DNA of 43,018 nucleotides from a virus. Positions 7,144-14,857 of the stretch are shown piece after piece. The position numbers and the translations under genes are program-made. The notes beneath the pieces were generated by a model. That model did no database searches. It was not told the DNA's origin and saw only the letters and a program-made list of their open reading frames with translations. The stretch covers positions 1-43,018 of IMG/VR virus record IMGVR_UViG_3300021091_000148. One strand, 5' to 3'. Within the stretch, counting starts at the first letter, position 1. Each line of letters opens with the position of its first letter.

Positions 7144-9950
7144 CCAAAGCGCGTACAACAAACGCGACCGAGATACCTGGTTTAGGTAAACCGCCGGGGG
7201 ATATTTCTCCGGCGCTTCGTAGGTACCTGGAAAGTATCTCTGAGGCTCTGCAGATTCGCCTCGGTCAACGCGGCGATGCCCGCGATCGAGCGGTCACGTT
7301 TCGTGAGTTGCTGGACTCTGGTCTTGCTATAGAGCTCGGCAGCAACCCGTATCAAATTGGTAAACCGCCCGCTGATCCTGACCCAGATCCTCCCGCGAAC
7401 GGTACGCCCACTGCGCCGACAAACTTCTCGGCTAATGGCGGGTACTCGATTGTTACCTGCTTCTGGGACTACCCGAACTACGGGCCGCACTCTCACACGG
7501 AAATCTGGCGACATACATCTAACGTCATTGGTAATGCTCAGCTGGTCGGCATTAGCTCTGGTATTTCTTTCATTGACCCGGTTGGGCAGAGCAAGACGTA
7601 CTACTACTGGGCTCGCCACGTATCTACGTACGATATTGCTGGCCCGTTCCACTCGGCCAACGGCGATGAAGCAGTAACGGCAGCGGATGTCGATGCGCTG
7701 CTTACCGTTTTGACCGGGGCTATAACTGAGTCACAGTTGTTTAATACGTTAGGCGAACGGATCAATTTGATTGATGCCAGTGCTTTAGTAACAAACTCCG
7801 TTGCATGGCGTGTAGCGCAAGAAGCCACTGCTCGTGCAGCTGCAATTGCTTTACTCGATGACGCTATGGAGTACAACAATGCTACTGCCTACAAGAAAGG
7901 CGACATTGTTGTTTACAACGCAAATCTGTATGAAGCTAAAAGCTCGACTACTGGTAACTTGCCAACTAACACTACGTTTTGGACACTTTTAGGTAGCTAT
8001 ACAAGCATAGGCGACATAGTAAAAAACAACGGTTCTAAAATCGTTGAGATTAATACGGTTACATCGGACAGTACTTCTGCAGCAGCGCAAGCTATTGTGG
8101 GGTTAAAAAGTACCGTAGAGAATCCGACGACGGGGGTAGTTGCTACTTCTACTGCGCTTGGGGCATTAACTACTAGAGTTTCAACTGCAGAAGGAAACAT
8201 AGTATCAAATAGTTCATCGATCACTTCGTTGAGCAATGCTGTAAATCACCCCACTACTGGACTTGCTACCAGAGCTTCGTCAACGGCGTTGAGTGCTTTA
8301 GATAGCCGTGTAACAGCAGCAGAAGGAGTAAACACTTCGCAATCGACGTCTATTACGTCATTGCAAAATACTATTGATCACCCTACTACTGGACTTGCTA
8401 CCAGAGCTTCGTCAACGGCGTTAAGTGCTTTGGATAGCCGTGTAACAGCAGCAGAAGGAGTAAACACTTCGCAATCGACGTCTATTACGTCATTGCAAAA
8501 TACTATTGATCACCCTGCTACTGGACTTGCTACCAGAGCTTCGTCAACGGCGTTGAGTGCTTTGGACAGCCGTGTGACTAGTGCTGAAGGTACGATAACA
8601 GCCCAAGGTAGCTCAATTACGGCTCTTCAGAGTACCGTAAATAATGCTACAACTGGTGTTGTGGCCACAGCTAACGCTGTTAGTCTGTTAAACACCGAGA
8701 TATTTCCTAACGGTACAGCCCAAGCTTCGTACATTGACCAAGTTAACGCTACAGTTGGCGCTAACACAGCGGCTATCCAGGCTGAAGCTACGACGCGTGC
8801 AACTGCTGATGGTACTTTGTTCGGGCAGTTCACCGTAAAGGTTGATCTAAACGGGCATGTATCTGGTTTTGGGCTTGCTTCGACGCTTAACAACGCAGCG
8901 CCGAGTTCTGAGTTTATTGTCCGTGCTGATCGGTTTTCGATTGCGTCGCCCGGTCAGGCGACAATCGTTCCTTTTATTGTTCAAGCTACTGCTACCACCA
9001 TCAACGGAGTTGCAGTACCAGCTGGTGTCTACATCAGCGACGCGTTCATTCGCAACGGTACGATCACGAAAGCCAAAATTGGCATCGGTGAGATCGATAA
9101 CGCCAACATTGCCAGTCTTAATGCGGACAAGATCACGGCGGGCTCAATTGATACTGCTCGTCTTACGATCGACAACGTCACGCTCGACTCGGTTTATGAT
9201 CCAAGCATTGGCCGCAACCGGCTGAAGATCCGCGATCTCGGCGTTGACGCGGCTCAGATCAATACTGCTGCTATCAAGACAGCAAAGATTGATGATCTCG
9301 CTGTCAGCACGATAAAGATTGCTGGCAACGCAATCACGCAGCCCGAGGTGTACACAGCGAATGATGTATACATACCGACCGCGTCTGCGATCATGTTGAC
9401 GAATAGTGGGGTAAATGAAAGCTACAACTTCGTTGGTTCACATAACGGTGATTACGAGTATCAGTTTCTTTACTTCGACGAGAATGGTATCCCGATATAC
9501 GACTTCGTCTTTGTAGGGGCAGGGAATGGTGATCACGTTAGGGTTATCACTTATACCGCGCCGACGTTTGCAAACGCGATCACCGTCATAGAAACCCCAA
9601 CGGTAACTGTGGGCGTTGACGCTACCGCCGCTGTGCAGATTGTGTACTACGCAACGCACGACGGATCAATCTACACGTACAACGATTCCGGTCAGCATAT
9701 ATTCATGCTTCTCGACACCGGCGTTGGGTATCGCCTTGTGGCGCAGCAGCAAGTAGGACTTCGCACTGACAGTGGTGCAGACACAATGGCTTCTCTTCCG
9801 ATTGCTATGACCTTTACGGCAAGAAACATTACGACTGCAAGAATAAAAATTTTGACTGGTAGTCGTCGTGTAGATTTGTCAATGGGAAACGGAAGCAACC
9901 CGTGCTGGCTGCGTAACAGCACTATCTCGCTGCTGGGTGCAAAAAGATGA
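7140..9950 (+). CDS. Lambda J-like central tail fibre / host specificity protein
   Basis: A 936-aa protein. Residues 70-180 look like an FN3 domain (TAPTNFSANGGYSIVTCFWD). Residues 240-285 form a chitin-binding type 3-like module (YNNATAYKKGDIVVYNANLY, TTFWTLLG). Residues 310-520 are heptad-like shaft repeats (SALDSRVTAAEG, SITSLQNTI), including three near-identical 44-residue units. Residues 560-620 match the DUF1983 domain of lambda J proteins (GQFTVKVDLNGHVSGFGLAS, EFIVRADRFSI). Further on are AKIGIGEIDNANI-type repeats and a distal beta domain. J-type proteins form the tail tip and bind the receptor. Here the carbohydrate-binding module suggests a glycan receptor (inference). Start MTKART overlaps the upstream gene by 4 bases. 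Confidence 0.85.
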   Translation: MTKARTTNATEIPGLGKPPGDISPALRRYLESISEALQIRLGQRGDARDRAVTFRELLDSGLAIELGSNPYQIGKPPADPDPDPPANGTPTAPTNFSANGGYSIVTCFWDYPNYGPHSHTEIWRHTSNVIGNAQLVGISSGISFIDPVGQSKTYYYWARHVSTYDIAGPFHSANGDEAVTAADVDALLTVLTGAITESQLFNTLGERINLIDASALVTNSVAWRVAQEATARAAAIALLDDAMEYNNATAYKKGDIVVYNANLYEAKSSTTGNLPTNTTFWTLLGSYTSIGDIVKNNGSKIVEINTVTSDSTSAAAQAIVGLKSTVENPTTGVVATSTALGALTTRVSTAEGNIVSNSSSITSLSNAVNHPTTGLATRASSTALSALDSRVTAAEGVNTSQSTSITSLQNTIDHPTTGLATRASSTALSALDSRVTAAEGVNTSQSTSITSLQNTIDHPATGLATRASSTALSALDSRVTSAEGTITAQGSSITALQSTVNNATTGVVATANAVSLLNTEIFPNGTAQASYIDQVNATVGANTAAIQAEATTRATADGTLFGQFTVKVDLNGHVSGFGLASTLNNAAPSSEFIVRADRFSIASPGQATIVPFIVQATATTINGVAVPAGVYISDAFIRNGTITKAKIGIGEIDNANIASLNADKITAGSIDTARLTIDNVTLDSVYDPSIGRNRLKIRDLGVDAAQINTAAIKTAKIDDLAVSTIKIAGNAITQPEVYTANDVYIPTASAIMLTNSGVNESYNFVGSHNGDYEYQFLYFDENGIPIYDFVFVGAGNGDHVRVITYTAPTFANAITVIETPTVTVGVDATAAVQIVYYATHDGSIYTYNDSGQHIFMLLDTGVGYRLVAQQQVGLRTDSGADTMASLPIAMTFTARNITTARIKILTGSRRVDLSMGNGSNPCWLRNSTISLLGAKR
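8261..8590 (+). repeat. 132-bp tandem repeat in the J-like fibre gene
   Basis: The word ACTTGCTACCAGAGCTTCG occurs at 8261, 8393 and 8525, exactly 132 bases (44 codons) apart. Copies one and two are nearly identical; the third follows them for about 65 bases and then diverges. More degenerate units flank them at protein level. They lengthen the coiled-coil shaft and are prone to copy-number change by recombination. Confidence 0.92.
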
Positions 9951-10318
9951 GTTTCATGGCTGTGTTTGATACAGACGGTAGATGCAAGTACGTACTCGAC
10001 GGCAGTCCAGAGTCTATCGATGTCAGCAGTGAAGCGGCTGTTGTCTACACGGACGAAAGGATCAACCCGAACGACGTGTGGTATGACCACACCGCTAGCA
10101 AGATGCTGCCGCGTACTCCGTTCAGGGTATCCATTGGGCAAAACAAGATTGAAAGGATACCAGCCGGGACCGTGATTTATGTCGGCTCGGAGTTAGTAGT
10201 AATGAACGAGAACTCGATTGAGTTTGAGGTGGACTACACGCAGACTGTTGTTGCGACGCTGCTGAATGTACGTCACCTAGACAGAACCGTGGAGGTGCCG
10301 TGTGAAGCTCAGGGTTAA
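9947..10318 (+). CDS. Hypothetical protein next to tail fibre
   Basis: A 123-aa protein overlapping the end of the J-like fibre gene by 4 bases (ATGA), so it is translated with it. It contains two beta-rich halves (MAVFDTDGRCKYVLDG; IPAGTVIYVGSELVVMNENS) and no membrane segment. I do not recognise the family. Its place between a fibre gene and a tail-fibre-associated small protein suggests a fibre chaperone or cap, but that is only positional. Confidence 0.7.
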   Translation: MSFMAVFDTDGRCKYVLDGSPESIDVSSEAAVVYTDERINPNDVWYDHTASKMLPRTPFRVSIGQNKIERIPAGTVIYVGSELVVMNENSIEFEVDYTQTVVATLLNVRHLDRTVEVPCEAQG

Positions 10319-10481
10319 GCAGGACTACGCCGAGCTACGGCGGAATGCGTATCCGGACGTCAAGGATCAGCTTGACGCCTTATGGAAAGGCGGCGCGGCT
10401 CTTGAAGAAATGGCTCGCAAGGTTGCCGCCGTTAAAGAAAAGTTCCCTAAACCAGTTGGAGAAGACAATGCACAAGGGTAA
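10302..10481 (+). CDS. Small tail-fibre-associated phage protein (YPDVKDQLDALWKGG type)
   Basis: A 59-aa ORF from a GTG at 10302, overlapping the preceding stop. The sequence KQDYAELRRNAYPDVKDQLD, then ALWKGGAALEEMARKVAAVK, then EKFPKP is a pattern found in a very common short phage protein encoded directly after tail fibre genes (YP..gDQLDALWKgg...kI.avKakyPKP). Its role is unknown; XkdW or tail-fibre-assembly labels are often given to it. It is in a different frame from the longer open frame starting at 10345. The family match and tight overlap make this frame the real one. Confidence 0.85.
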   Translation: MKLRVKQDYAELRRNAYPDVKDQLDALWKGGAALEEMARKVAAVKEKFPKPVGEDNAQG

Positions 10482-10572
10482 GAAATGCGTGCTTAATGCT
10501 CCGGTTAAGCCAATTAAGATGGAAAAAAAGAAGCCGTCTAAAGGCTACTCTGCCCCTAAAAAGAAAGGGTAA
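10468..10572 (+). CDS. 34-aa lysine-rich peptide
   Basis: The ATG at 10468 is preceded by GGAGAAGACA, a good ribosome site, and begins MHKGKKCVLNAPVKP; the C terminus is KMEKKKPSKGYSAPKKKG. About a third of its residues are lysine. The open frame extends upstream to 10345, but that part overlaps the conserved 59-aa gene, so I take the internal ATG. It resembles in composition the basic small proteins encoded before the capsid gene, which may bind nucleic acid or the virion interior. No family is assigned. Confidence 0.6.
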   Translation: MHKGKKCVLNAPVKPIKMEKKKPSKGYSAPKKKG

Positions 10573-10601
10573 AATTACCGTCTATGAAGTGAGGGGGCGG
10601 T

Positions 10602-10913
10602 ATGCCTGGTGTTAAGCGGATTAGTGACGGAATCCCAAAGGCGTTTAGCCTAGCTGGGCATAACATTGAAATAGTTAATATCCCCCGCAGGAAATGGAAG
10701 CATGGCAAAGATTGCGTAGGAATGTGGCTGCCAGAGCAGTACAGGATTGAGTTACTGGCGTCACTTAAAGGAACATACAGGCAGCAGGTATTTCTGCACG
10801 AGGCGGTCCACGCAATTCTTGACGTGGCCGGTTACTACGAACTTTCAGCAGACGAGCCGCTCGTGGATCGAGTGTCGCATCTGTTGCATCACATGTTGAT
10901 ATCGATGGAGTGA
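10602..10913 (+). CDS. Small HExxH zinc metallopeptidase-like protein
   Basis: A 103-aa protein with ATG after a GAGGGGGCGG ribosome site. It carries the zincin motif HEAVH (H66, E67, H70) in VFLHEAVHAILDVAGYYEL, followed by an acidic stretch (SADEPLVDRVSHLL) that could supply the third ligand. The size fits the minimal gluzincin-like proteins common in phages of Proteobacteria. Substrate is unknown. It overlaps the next gene by 4 bases (ATGA). It could alternatively be a non-proteolytic remnant that binds zinc. Confidence 0.75.
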   Translation: MPGVKRISDGIPKAFSLAGHNIEIVNIPRRKWKHGKDCVGMWLPEQYRIELLASLKGTYRQQVFLHEAVHAILDVAGYYELSADEPLVDRVSHLLHHMLISME

Positions 10914-11164
10914 GTTTGCTTATGGAAGATGTGGTCAATAAGCCGAAGCATTACAACACTGGTGAGATCGAGTGTATCGAAGCTATAAAAGCTAGCATGT
11001 CTCCTATTGAGTTCAGGGGTTATCTGAAAGGGAATATCCTGAAGTACTTGTGGCGATACAACTATAAGGGCAAGCCAGCCGAAGACGTTGATAAGGCAGC
11101 GTGGTACCTAGCTAGGTTGCAGGAGGAGTTAAAAAATGGTTATGGCTGGCGCAAATGGCTATGA
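10910..11164 (+). CDS. DUF3310 family protein
   Basis: An 84-aa protein. VNKPKHYNTGEIECIEAI (residues 8-25) followed by FRGYLKGNILKYLWRYNYKG and DVDKAAWYLARLQEEL matches the DUF3310 family, often labelled nucleotide kinase-like although no activity has been shown. Such proteins are common in phage early or metabolic regions. Here it is the last rightward gene before the converging leftward block. Overlap with the upstream HExxH gene implies co-translation. Confidence 0.85.
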   Translation: MSLLMEDVVNKPKHYNTGEIECIEAIKASMSPIEFRGYLKGNILKYLWRYNYKGKPAEDVDKAAWYLARLQEELKNGYGWRKWL

Positions 11165-11266
11165 CGCAGGTTGTAAAAGCGTAGTCGGCCGTCTCTTGTG
11201 CGCTTGCGTATTAGTGCTGGCATGGCACGCTATTCTGATATAAAACAAAATAAGAGTAAGAAGAAG

Positions 11267-11343
11267 AGCCGGGTGAGATAGTTGGGTTTGCTCACTCTAG
11301 GCATCCGGTGGAGGCCACACATTGCTGCTGGCCACACCCGGCT
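11267..11343 (-). terminator. Structured element between converging gene blocks, terminator-like
   Basis: AGCCGGGTG (11267-11275) pairs with CACCCGGCT (11335-11343). A competing pairing uses the same right arm: GGCC (11313-11316) with GGCC (11330-11333), extended by CCGGTG at 11305. On the minus strand the outer stem is followed by the pyrimidine-rich CTTCTTCTTACTCTTATTTT, so it may end the leftward operon. The 182-base gap 11165-11346 holds no convincing gene. A 30-codon minus-strand frame with a hydrophobic end lacks a ribosome site. Confidence 0.5.
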
Positions 11344-11346
11344 CCC

Positions 11347-11670
11347 CTAAAACGGACTGGAGTAGTAAGAGACGACAGTCTGCAGTGCTTTTACGTATTC
11401 GTCAATCTTTTGGACGTCGTTGTCTTTGTCGATAAAAAAGACTGGGGTTCCCCGGCCTTTGGCTCGTAGTTTGCGGTCTTTTTGCAAGGTGGCAATAGCA
11501 TCTTTCATTCGCTTTACCATCAAGGGTTCGATTAGCTCGTCTATTAACTCAGAAAAACCTTTGTCTAGTTTTTGCAGCGCTGGTGTGAGCTGGCGCTGTT
11601 GTATCTTCATAGCACGGGTTTTTCCCATAACTTTTTCAAGGACGGTTTTTGAGTATTTGATGTGGCTCAT
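11347..11670 (-). CDS. Hypothetical helical protein
   Basis: A 107-aa, Lys-rich and largely helical protein (YSKTVLEKVMGKTRAMKIQQ; FSELIDELIEPLMVKRMKDA). It ends VVSYYSSPF and has no membrane segment or motif that I recognise. It is the last gene of the leftward replication block, 4 bases after the next small gene, so both are likely on the same mRNA. The charge pattern and single ORF covering the space support it as real, but no function can be given. Confidence 0.65.
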   Translation of the reverse strand: MSHIKYSKTVLEKVMGKTRAMKIQQRQLTPALQKLDKGFSELIDELIEPLMVKRMKDAIATLQKDRKLRAKGRGTPVFFIDKDNDVQKIDEYVKALQTVVSYYSSPF

Positions 11671-11674
11671 GTTC

Positions 11675-11872
11675 TTAGGGCTCTTTTAGCCAGTGCGAGT
11701 TGGACGACTCAAGCTCGTCGATGCGTGTTTTTAGCTGGTCGATCTCGTAAAGGTAAGCACGGATGCGACTGCGTAGTTCGTAGATCTCAGCCCATAGTTT
11801 CTGTGGGGTGTCGAGTTTATAGTCGATTTCTCGTTGCCAGGAGCCTGGCGGGCTTTCTTTATCGTACTGCAT
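11675..11872 (-). CDS. Small coiled-coil protein
   Basis: A 65-aa protein whose second half is a heptad-rich coiled coil (KLWAEIYELRSRIRAYLYEI, then DQLKTRIDELESS). The N terminus is MQYDKESPPGSWQRE. It lies 14 bases downstream of the PD-(D/E)XK nuclease gene and 4 bases before the next gene. A small coiled-coil partner for an oligomeric protein is the most that can be said. Confidence 0.6.
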   Translation of the reverse strand: MQYDKESPPGSWQREIDYKLDTPQKLWAEIYELRSRIRAYLYEIDQLKTRIDELESSNSHWLKEP

Positions 11873-11886
11873 GAATCCTCAGTAGA

Positions 11887-12300
11887 TTACCTTGGCTTTT
11901 GTTTATCTTTAAACGTGCAAAACTGTACTATCCAAGAAGCTATTTGATTTCGTGGCGCAGCTTCTTGAAGGAAGTTGGTTTTAGAAATATTAGTATTCCA
12001 ACGTTTGTCTAATAGTATTAACGCTTGATTGCTAACACCAACCACTAGCGCAACAGGTTGTGACAAGTCGTACAACGTGTTTAGCCAGTGTTTTTGCTGA
12101 GGTGTAAGGCAAGTTTTTATTAGCGTTGATTTGCGTTTAGGTAGGGATTTTATGTATTTGTATTCGACAAAGAGTGTGCTGGCAGGCCCCGCGTAGAACG
12201 CGTCGGGGACACCGCCAGCAAATGTGTCGTGAATCTTCCACCGGAAGATTTCCGGTGGAAGATCCGCGTGCACGGCTCGAATAAAACCGTGCTCGTTCAT
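11887..12300 (-). CDS. PD-(D/E)XK nuclease, VRR-NUC/resolvase-like
   Basis: A 137-aa protein. GGVPDAFYAG (residues 29-38), then LFVEYKYIKSLPKR about 5 residues later, gives the Asp...Glu-x-Lys signature of PD-(D/E)XK enzymes. Gln residues further on (CLTPQQKHWLNTL) resemble VRR-NUC and phage Holliday-junction resolvase-like proteins. The first residues (PPEIFRWKIHDTFAGGVPDA) fit that family's start. The likely role is cleavage of branched replication or recombination DNA before packaging. It lies in the replication block, 9 bases after the upstream gene. Two strong hairpins lie within its first 70 bases. Confidence 0.8.
   Translation of the reverse strand: MNEHGFIRAVHADLPPEIFRWKIHDTFAGGVPDAFYAGPASTLFVEYKYIKSLPKRKSTLIKTCLTPQQKHWLNTLYDLSQPVALVVGVSNQALILLDKRWNTNISKTNFLQEAAPRNQIASWIVQFCTFKDKQKPR
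12233..12263 (-). repeat. 14-bp perfect inverted repeat inside nuclease gene start
   Basis: ATCTTCCACCGGAA (12233-12246) and TTCCGGTGGAAGAT (12250-12263) are perfect reverse complements with a 3-base loop. A second dyad, GCACGG (12270-12275) with CCGTGC (12287-12292), lies between it and the start codon at 12298-12300. In the mRNA both hairpins would form just after the AUG. Confidence 0.85.
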
Positions 12301-12309
12301 TCGCCAATG

Positions 12310-13032
12310 TTAGGCAGCGTTGCGCCCGGCATGTGCGAGGTAAACGCTTTTGGAGTACTCGTAGTCTTCTTTAGTCGCCCAGCCGACCCACTCTGCCTCG
12401 AGGTTCATGAACTGCGCTCCGGCTTTGTTGGTTACGGATACAGACTTTAGCTTCCATAGACCGGCAAAACGGTTGCCGCCTTTGAGGCCAATCATCGAGT
12501 TCCAATTGCGCGAGATGCGCATTTTTGAGCTTGAGAAGTCCATGATTACAGGCGTACGGTCAAGCTCACCGGTTTCTGGATTTTTGACCAGTAGGACGTG
12601 CGAATGCGTATCCGTGATAGTGTAATCCTGCGGTTTGTCTTGTTTCTTAATGGCTTCTTCCGCAGCGGACTGAGAAGTAAACGAACCAAGGATTCCGCCG
12701 CCAGCGTCGCGTGTACGCCATACGACGTACTCGTTTTTGAACAACAGACTGACTACGTACAGAGCTTCGCCGTAGTTGTGTCCGGTCAGCGAGTTGAGGA
12801 AATGACCAGGCTCAGCTCCAGGAATGTACTTGGAGTTGTACTTGTCTACTTCGTCCGACATCTTCTGAAGAAGTTTGACGCGAGGGATGGTAACGTGCTG
12901 ACCGACGTTTTCGTTGCCAAGGCCAGTGCCACCATCTTCGGCAATGTGGGCGGGTAATGAATCGCTACTGGAAGCCATTACAATTGAAGTAGATGGTTTT
13001 TCCTTGACGACAGCGTTTGATATTTTAGACAT
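12310..13032 (-). CDS. Conserved phage replication-region protein, possible ssDNA-binding role
   Basis: A 240-aa protein. A low-complexity N terminus (residues 1-45) is followed by VTIPRVKLLQKMSDEVDKYN, a beta-rich core (YGEALYVVSLLFKNEYVVWR; HVLLVKNPETGELDRTPVIM) and FAGLWKLKSVSVTNKAGAQF near the C terminus. I know this type of sequence from phage replication modules, where it is unannotated. Its place beside a coiled-coil protein, a helicase and two nucleases, where other phages have an SSB, makes single-strand DNA binding plausible but unproven. It is 14 bases from its upstream neighbour. Confidence 0.7.
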   Translation of the reverse strand: MSKISNAVVKEKPSTSIVMASSSDSLPAHIAEDGGTGLGNENVGQHVTIPRVKLLQKMSDEVDKYNSKYIPGAEPGHFLNSLTGHNYGEALYVVSLLFKNEYVVWRTRDAGGGILGSFTSQSAAEEAIKKQDKPQDYTITDTHSHVLLVKNPETGELDRTPVIMDFSSSKMRISRNWNSMIGLKGGNRFAGLWKLKSVSVTNKAGAQFMNLEAEWVGWATKEDYEYSKSVYLAHAGRNAA

Positions 13033-13046
13033 GTAGTTTCCTTTAG

Positions 13047-13469
13047 TTAAAGTGAACGAAAGTTGATTTTACGGATGACCCTGGGCGAAAGACCGGGGAC
13101 TCCTTCCCCGAGCTTCAGCAGCTCTCGGTAAGCCGTTGAGCTAATCCTCCGTTGAATCAAACTGAAGTCACGGGTCTCGACGACGTAGTCATACAGGGCG
13201 TCCCAATTGACTACTTCCGGGACCGTGTCTTCATTGATGGATACCGAATAGTCGCCGTTGGCAGTCCGGGATAACCCTTCGCTATCCATTTTCTTGAGCA
13301 GCGCAAGATCGATTTCGTCTTGTGATGCGTTTAGTTCCTTGAGTTGTTTGTTTAGTTTGTCGATTTGGCGCTTGAAGTCAGCGCGCTTTTCGATAAGAGC
13401 ATTGATGCTGAGCGAGAGCAGCAGGTCTTGCTCTACTTCATAAGGGACAAGTACTTCAGCTGTATTCAC
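13047..13469 (-). CDS. Coiled-coil replication-region protein
   Basis: A 140-aa protein. Residues 25-65 form a coiled coil (EKRADFKRQIDKLNKQLKEL), followed by an alpha/beta C-terminal part (DYSVSINEDTVPEVVNWDAL; RRISSTAYRELLKLGEGVPG). This overall plan recalls Gam-like or Gp157-like phage proteins, which have an N-terminal coiled coil and inhibit or assist nucleases, but no diagnostic residues let me assign it. Its start overlaps the end of the helicase gene by 4 bases, indicating coupled translation. Confidence 0.65.
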   Translation of the reverse strand: MNTAEVLVPYEVEQDLLLSLSINALIEKRADFKRQIDKLNKQLKELNASQDEIDLALLKKMDSEGLSRTANGDYSVSINEDTVPEVVNWDALYDYVVETRDFSLIQRRISSTAYRELLKLGEGVPGLSPRVIRKINFRSL

Positions 13470-14815
13470 GAAGCTTTCCTCATAGGGGTTAGTTTGTTTA
13501 GGATTGAAAGGAGCTCATCCATACGCTCGAGCTTGCCCTCGAGCTTGGTGTAGACGTCTGGTTCCCAGGTATCGCTGGCAGCAATATGTATAACCTCGGT
13601 CTTTTGGGTCTGACCGGTGCGGTAGATGCGGCGGTTGAACTGTTGGTAGTGTTCTGCGTTGTACGTTGGAGACGCCCAGATAACGCTGGTAGCAGTGGTC
13701 AGGGTTAACCCGTGACCGGCTGACTGAGGATGAGCGAATACAACCTGGAGTTGCCCGGCTTGCATTCGATCGACGATGTCTTTGCGCTTATTGGCAGGCG
13801 TGTCGCCGTCAATTACGCCGTACTCTATCTTCATCTTGTCAGCTAGCTTAGTGAGATGCTCACGTTCGTGCCGCCAGTTGAACGCTACGAGTGAGTGTTT
13901 GCGCTCACTTACGAGCTGCATCACCAGTTCGTAACGCTCTTCATGGACTCCAGCAACTATTCCGTCTTCTGTGTAAACGGCACCAGTGCAAAGCTGAAGT
14001 AGTTTCTTGACGCGGGCACCGGCGTTGATTGCATTAATTGTTGCTTTGCCGGTGTAAAGAACAGAGTCTTCGGCTAGAAGCTTATACTGCTCCATGATGG
14101 CTGGCGTTAGTTGTACACACATTGTATGTACAGATTGCTCTGGCATGTCGATGCAGTCTTCAAGACGGTAGCGAATGTTGATGTCTTTGATTGCTGCAGC
14201 AACGATCTGTTGGGCATCAGTCTTGTCGACCCATTCGTTGGCAAAGCCATTGAATCGTGAAGTGCAGACCGCCGATCGGAAACCATAGAAACGTTTTCCG
14301 AGCCGTTCTCCGTCGTCCACGATGAATGTCGGATGCCAGATGTCTAGGATGGTGTTGCTGTTTGGCGTACCTGACATGGCGATGCGGTACGGAAACTTAG
14401 CAACTATTTTGGCAACTGCTTTACTGCGCTGACTGTCTTTGTTCTTGAACGCTGTGAACTCGTCGATGCAAAGCGTTGAGAATCCTTCCAGGAGTTTTTC
14501 GTTTTTTGCGAGCCACTTGGCTGCGTCGTGGTTTGTGATTACAACGTCAGCGTTGCCGAGAAACGCAGCTTCTCGGTTTTTGGCATACGCAACTACATGC
14601 GTAAGACCAGGTTGAAATTTTTTGATGTCGTCTGCCCAGGAGGCAGACAAGATTGATAGCGGCGCAAGAACAAGCATGCGCCCTTCTTTACGCTTGACGT
14701 AGGCGTCAAGAACGCTGCGAGTTTTACCCGTACCAGGGTCGGACGTGATGAGAGCTCGCGGTGTTTTAAGTAGGAAATTAGTAGTTTTAACTTGATGATC
14801 GAACTGTTTAAGCAT
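13466..14815 (-). CDS. SNF2-type DEAD/DEAH-box helicase
   Basis: A 449-aa superfamily 2 ATPase. The Walker A motif is SDPGTGKTRSV (near residue 26), motif II is LCIDEFTAFKN (near 117) and motif III is AMSGTPNSN. In the C-terminal RecA-like lobe, VVFAHPQSAGHGLTLTTATS is motif V, and QQFNRRIYRTGQTQKTEVIH is motif VI with the SNF2-style RxxRxGQ pattern. It lacks accessory domains, as is usual for phage SNF2 helicases in replication modules. The likely role is strand displacement or clearing of proteins or branched DNA. It is translationally coupled to the coiled-coil gene downstream. Confidence 0.93.
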   Translation of the reverse strand: MLKQFDHQVKTTNFLLKTPRALITSDPGTGKTRSVLDAYVKRKEGRMLVLAPLSILSASWADDIKKFQPGLTHVVAYAKNREAAFLGNADVVITNHDAAKWLAKNEKLLEGFSTLCIDEFTAFKNKDSQRSKAVAKIVAKFPYRIAMSGTPNSNTILDIWHPTFIVDDGERLGKRFYGFRSAVCTSRFNGFANEWVDKTDAQQIVAAAIKDINIRYRLEDCIDMPEQSVHTMCVQLTPAIMEQYKLLAEDSVLYTGKATINAINAGARVKKLLQLCTGAVYTEDGIVAGVHEERYELVMQLVSERKHSLVAFNWRHEREHLTKLADKMKIEYGVIDGDTPANKRKDIVDRMQAGQLQVVFAHPQSAGHGLTLTTATSVIWASPTYNAEHYQQFNRRIYRTGQTQKTEVIHIAASDTWEPDVYTKLEGKLERMDELLSILNKLTPMRKAS

Positions 14816-14857
14816 TAGGAATATCTCAGTAAGGTTTCGATATTAGCGGAACTAATA

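Noticed and set aside
8261-8590. Fibre repeats as a recombination-active invertible cassette
   Set aside because: All copies are direct, no invertase gene is nearby, and the reading frame runs through them. They are simple shaft repeats.
10345-10467. N-terminal part of the 75-codon frame starting at 10345
   Set aside because: It overlaps the conserved 59-aa tail-associated protein in another frame. The internal ATG at 10468 has the ribosome site.
11267-11343. Possible tRNA
   Set aside because: A long end stem and a D-loop-like AGTTGGG are present, but there is no TTCRA T-loop and no proper anticodon arm.
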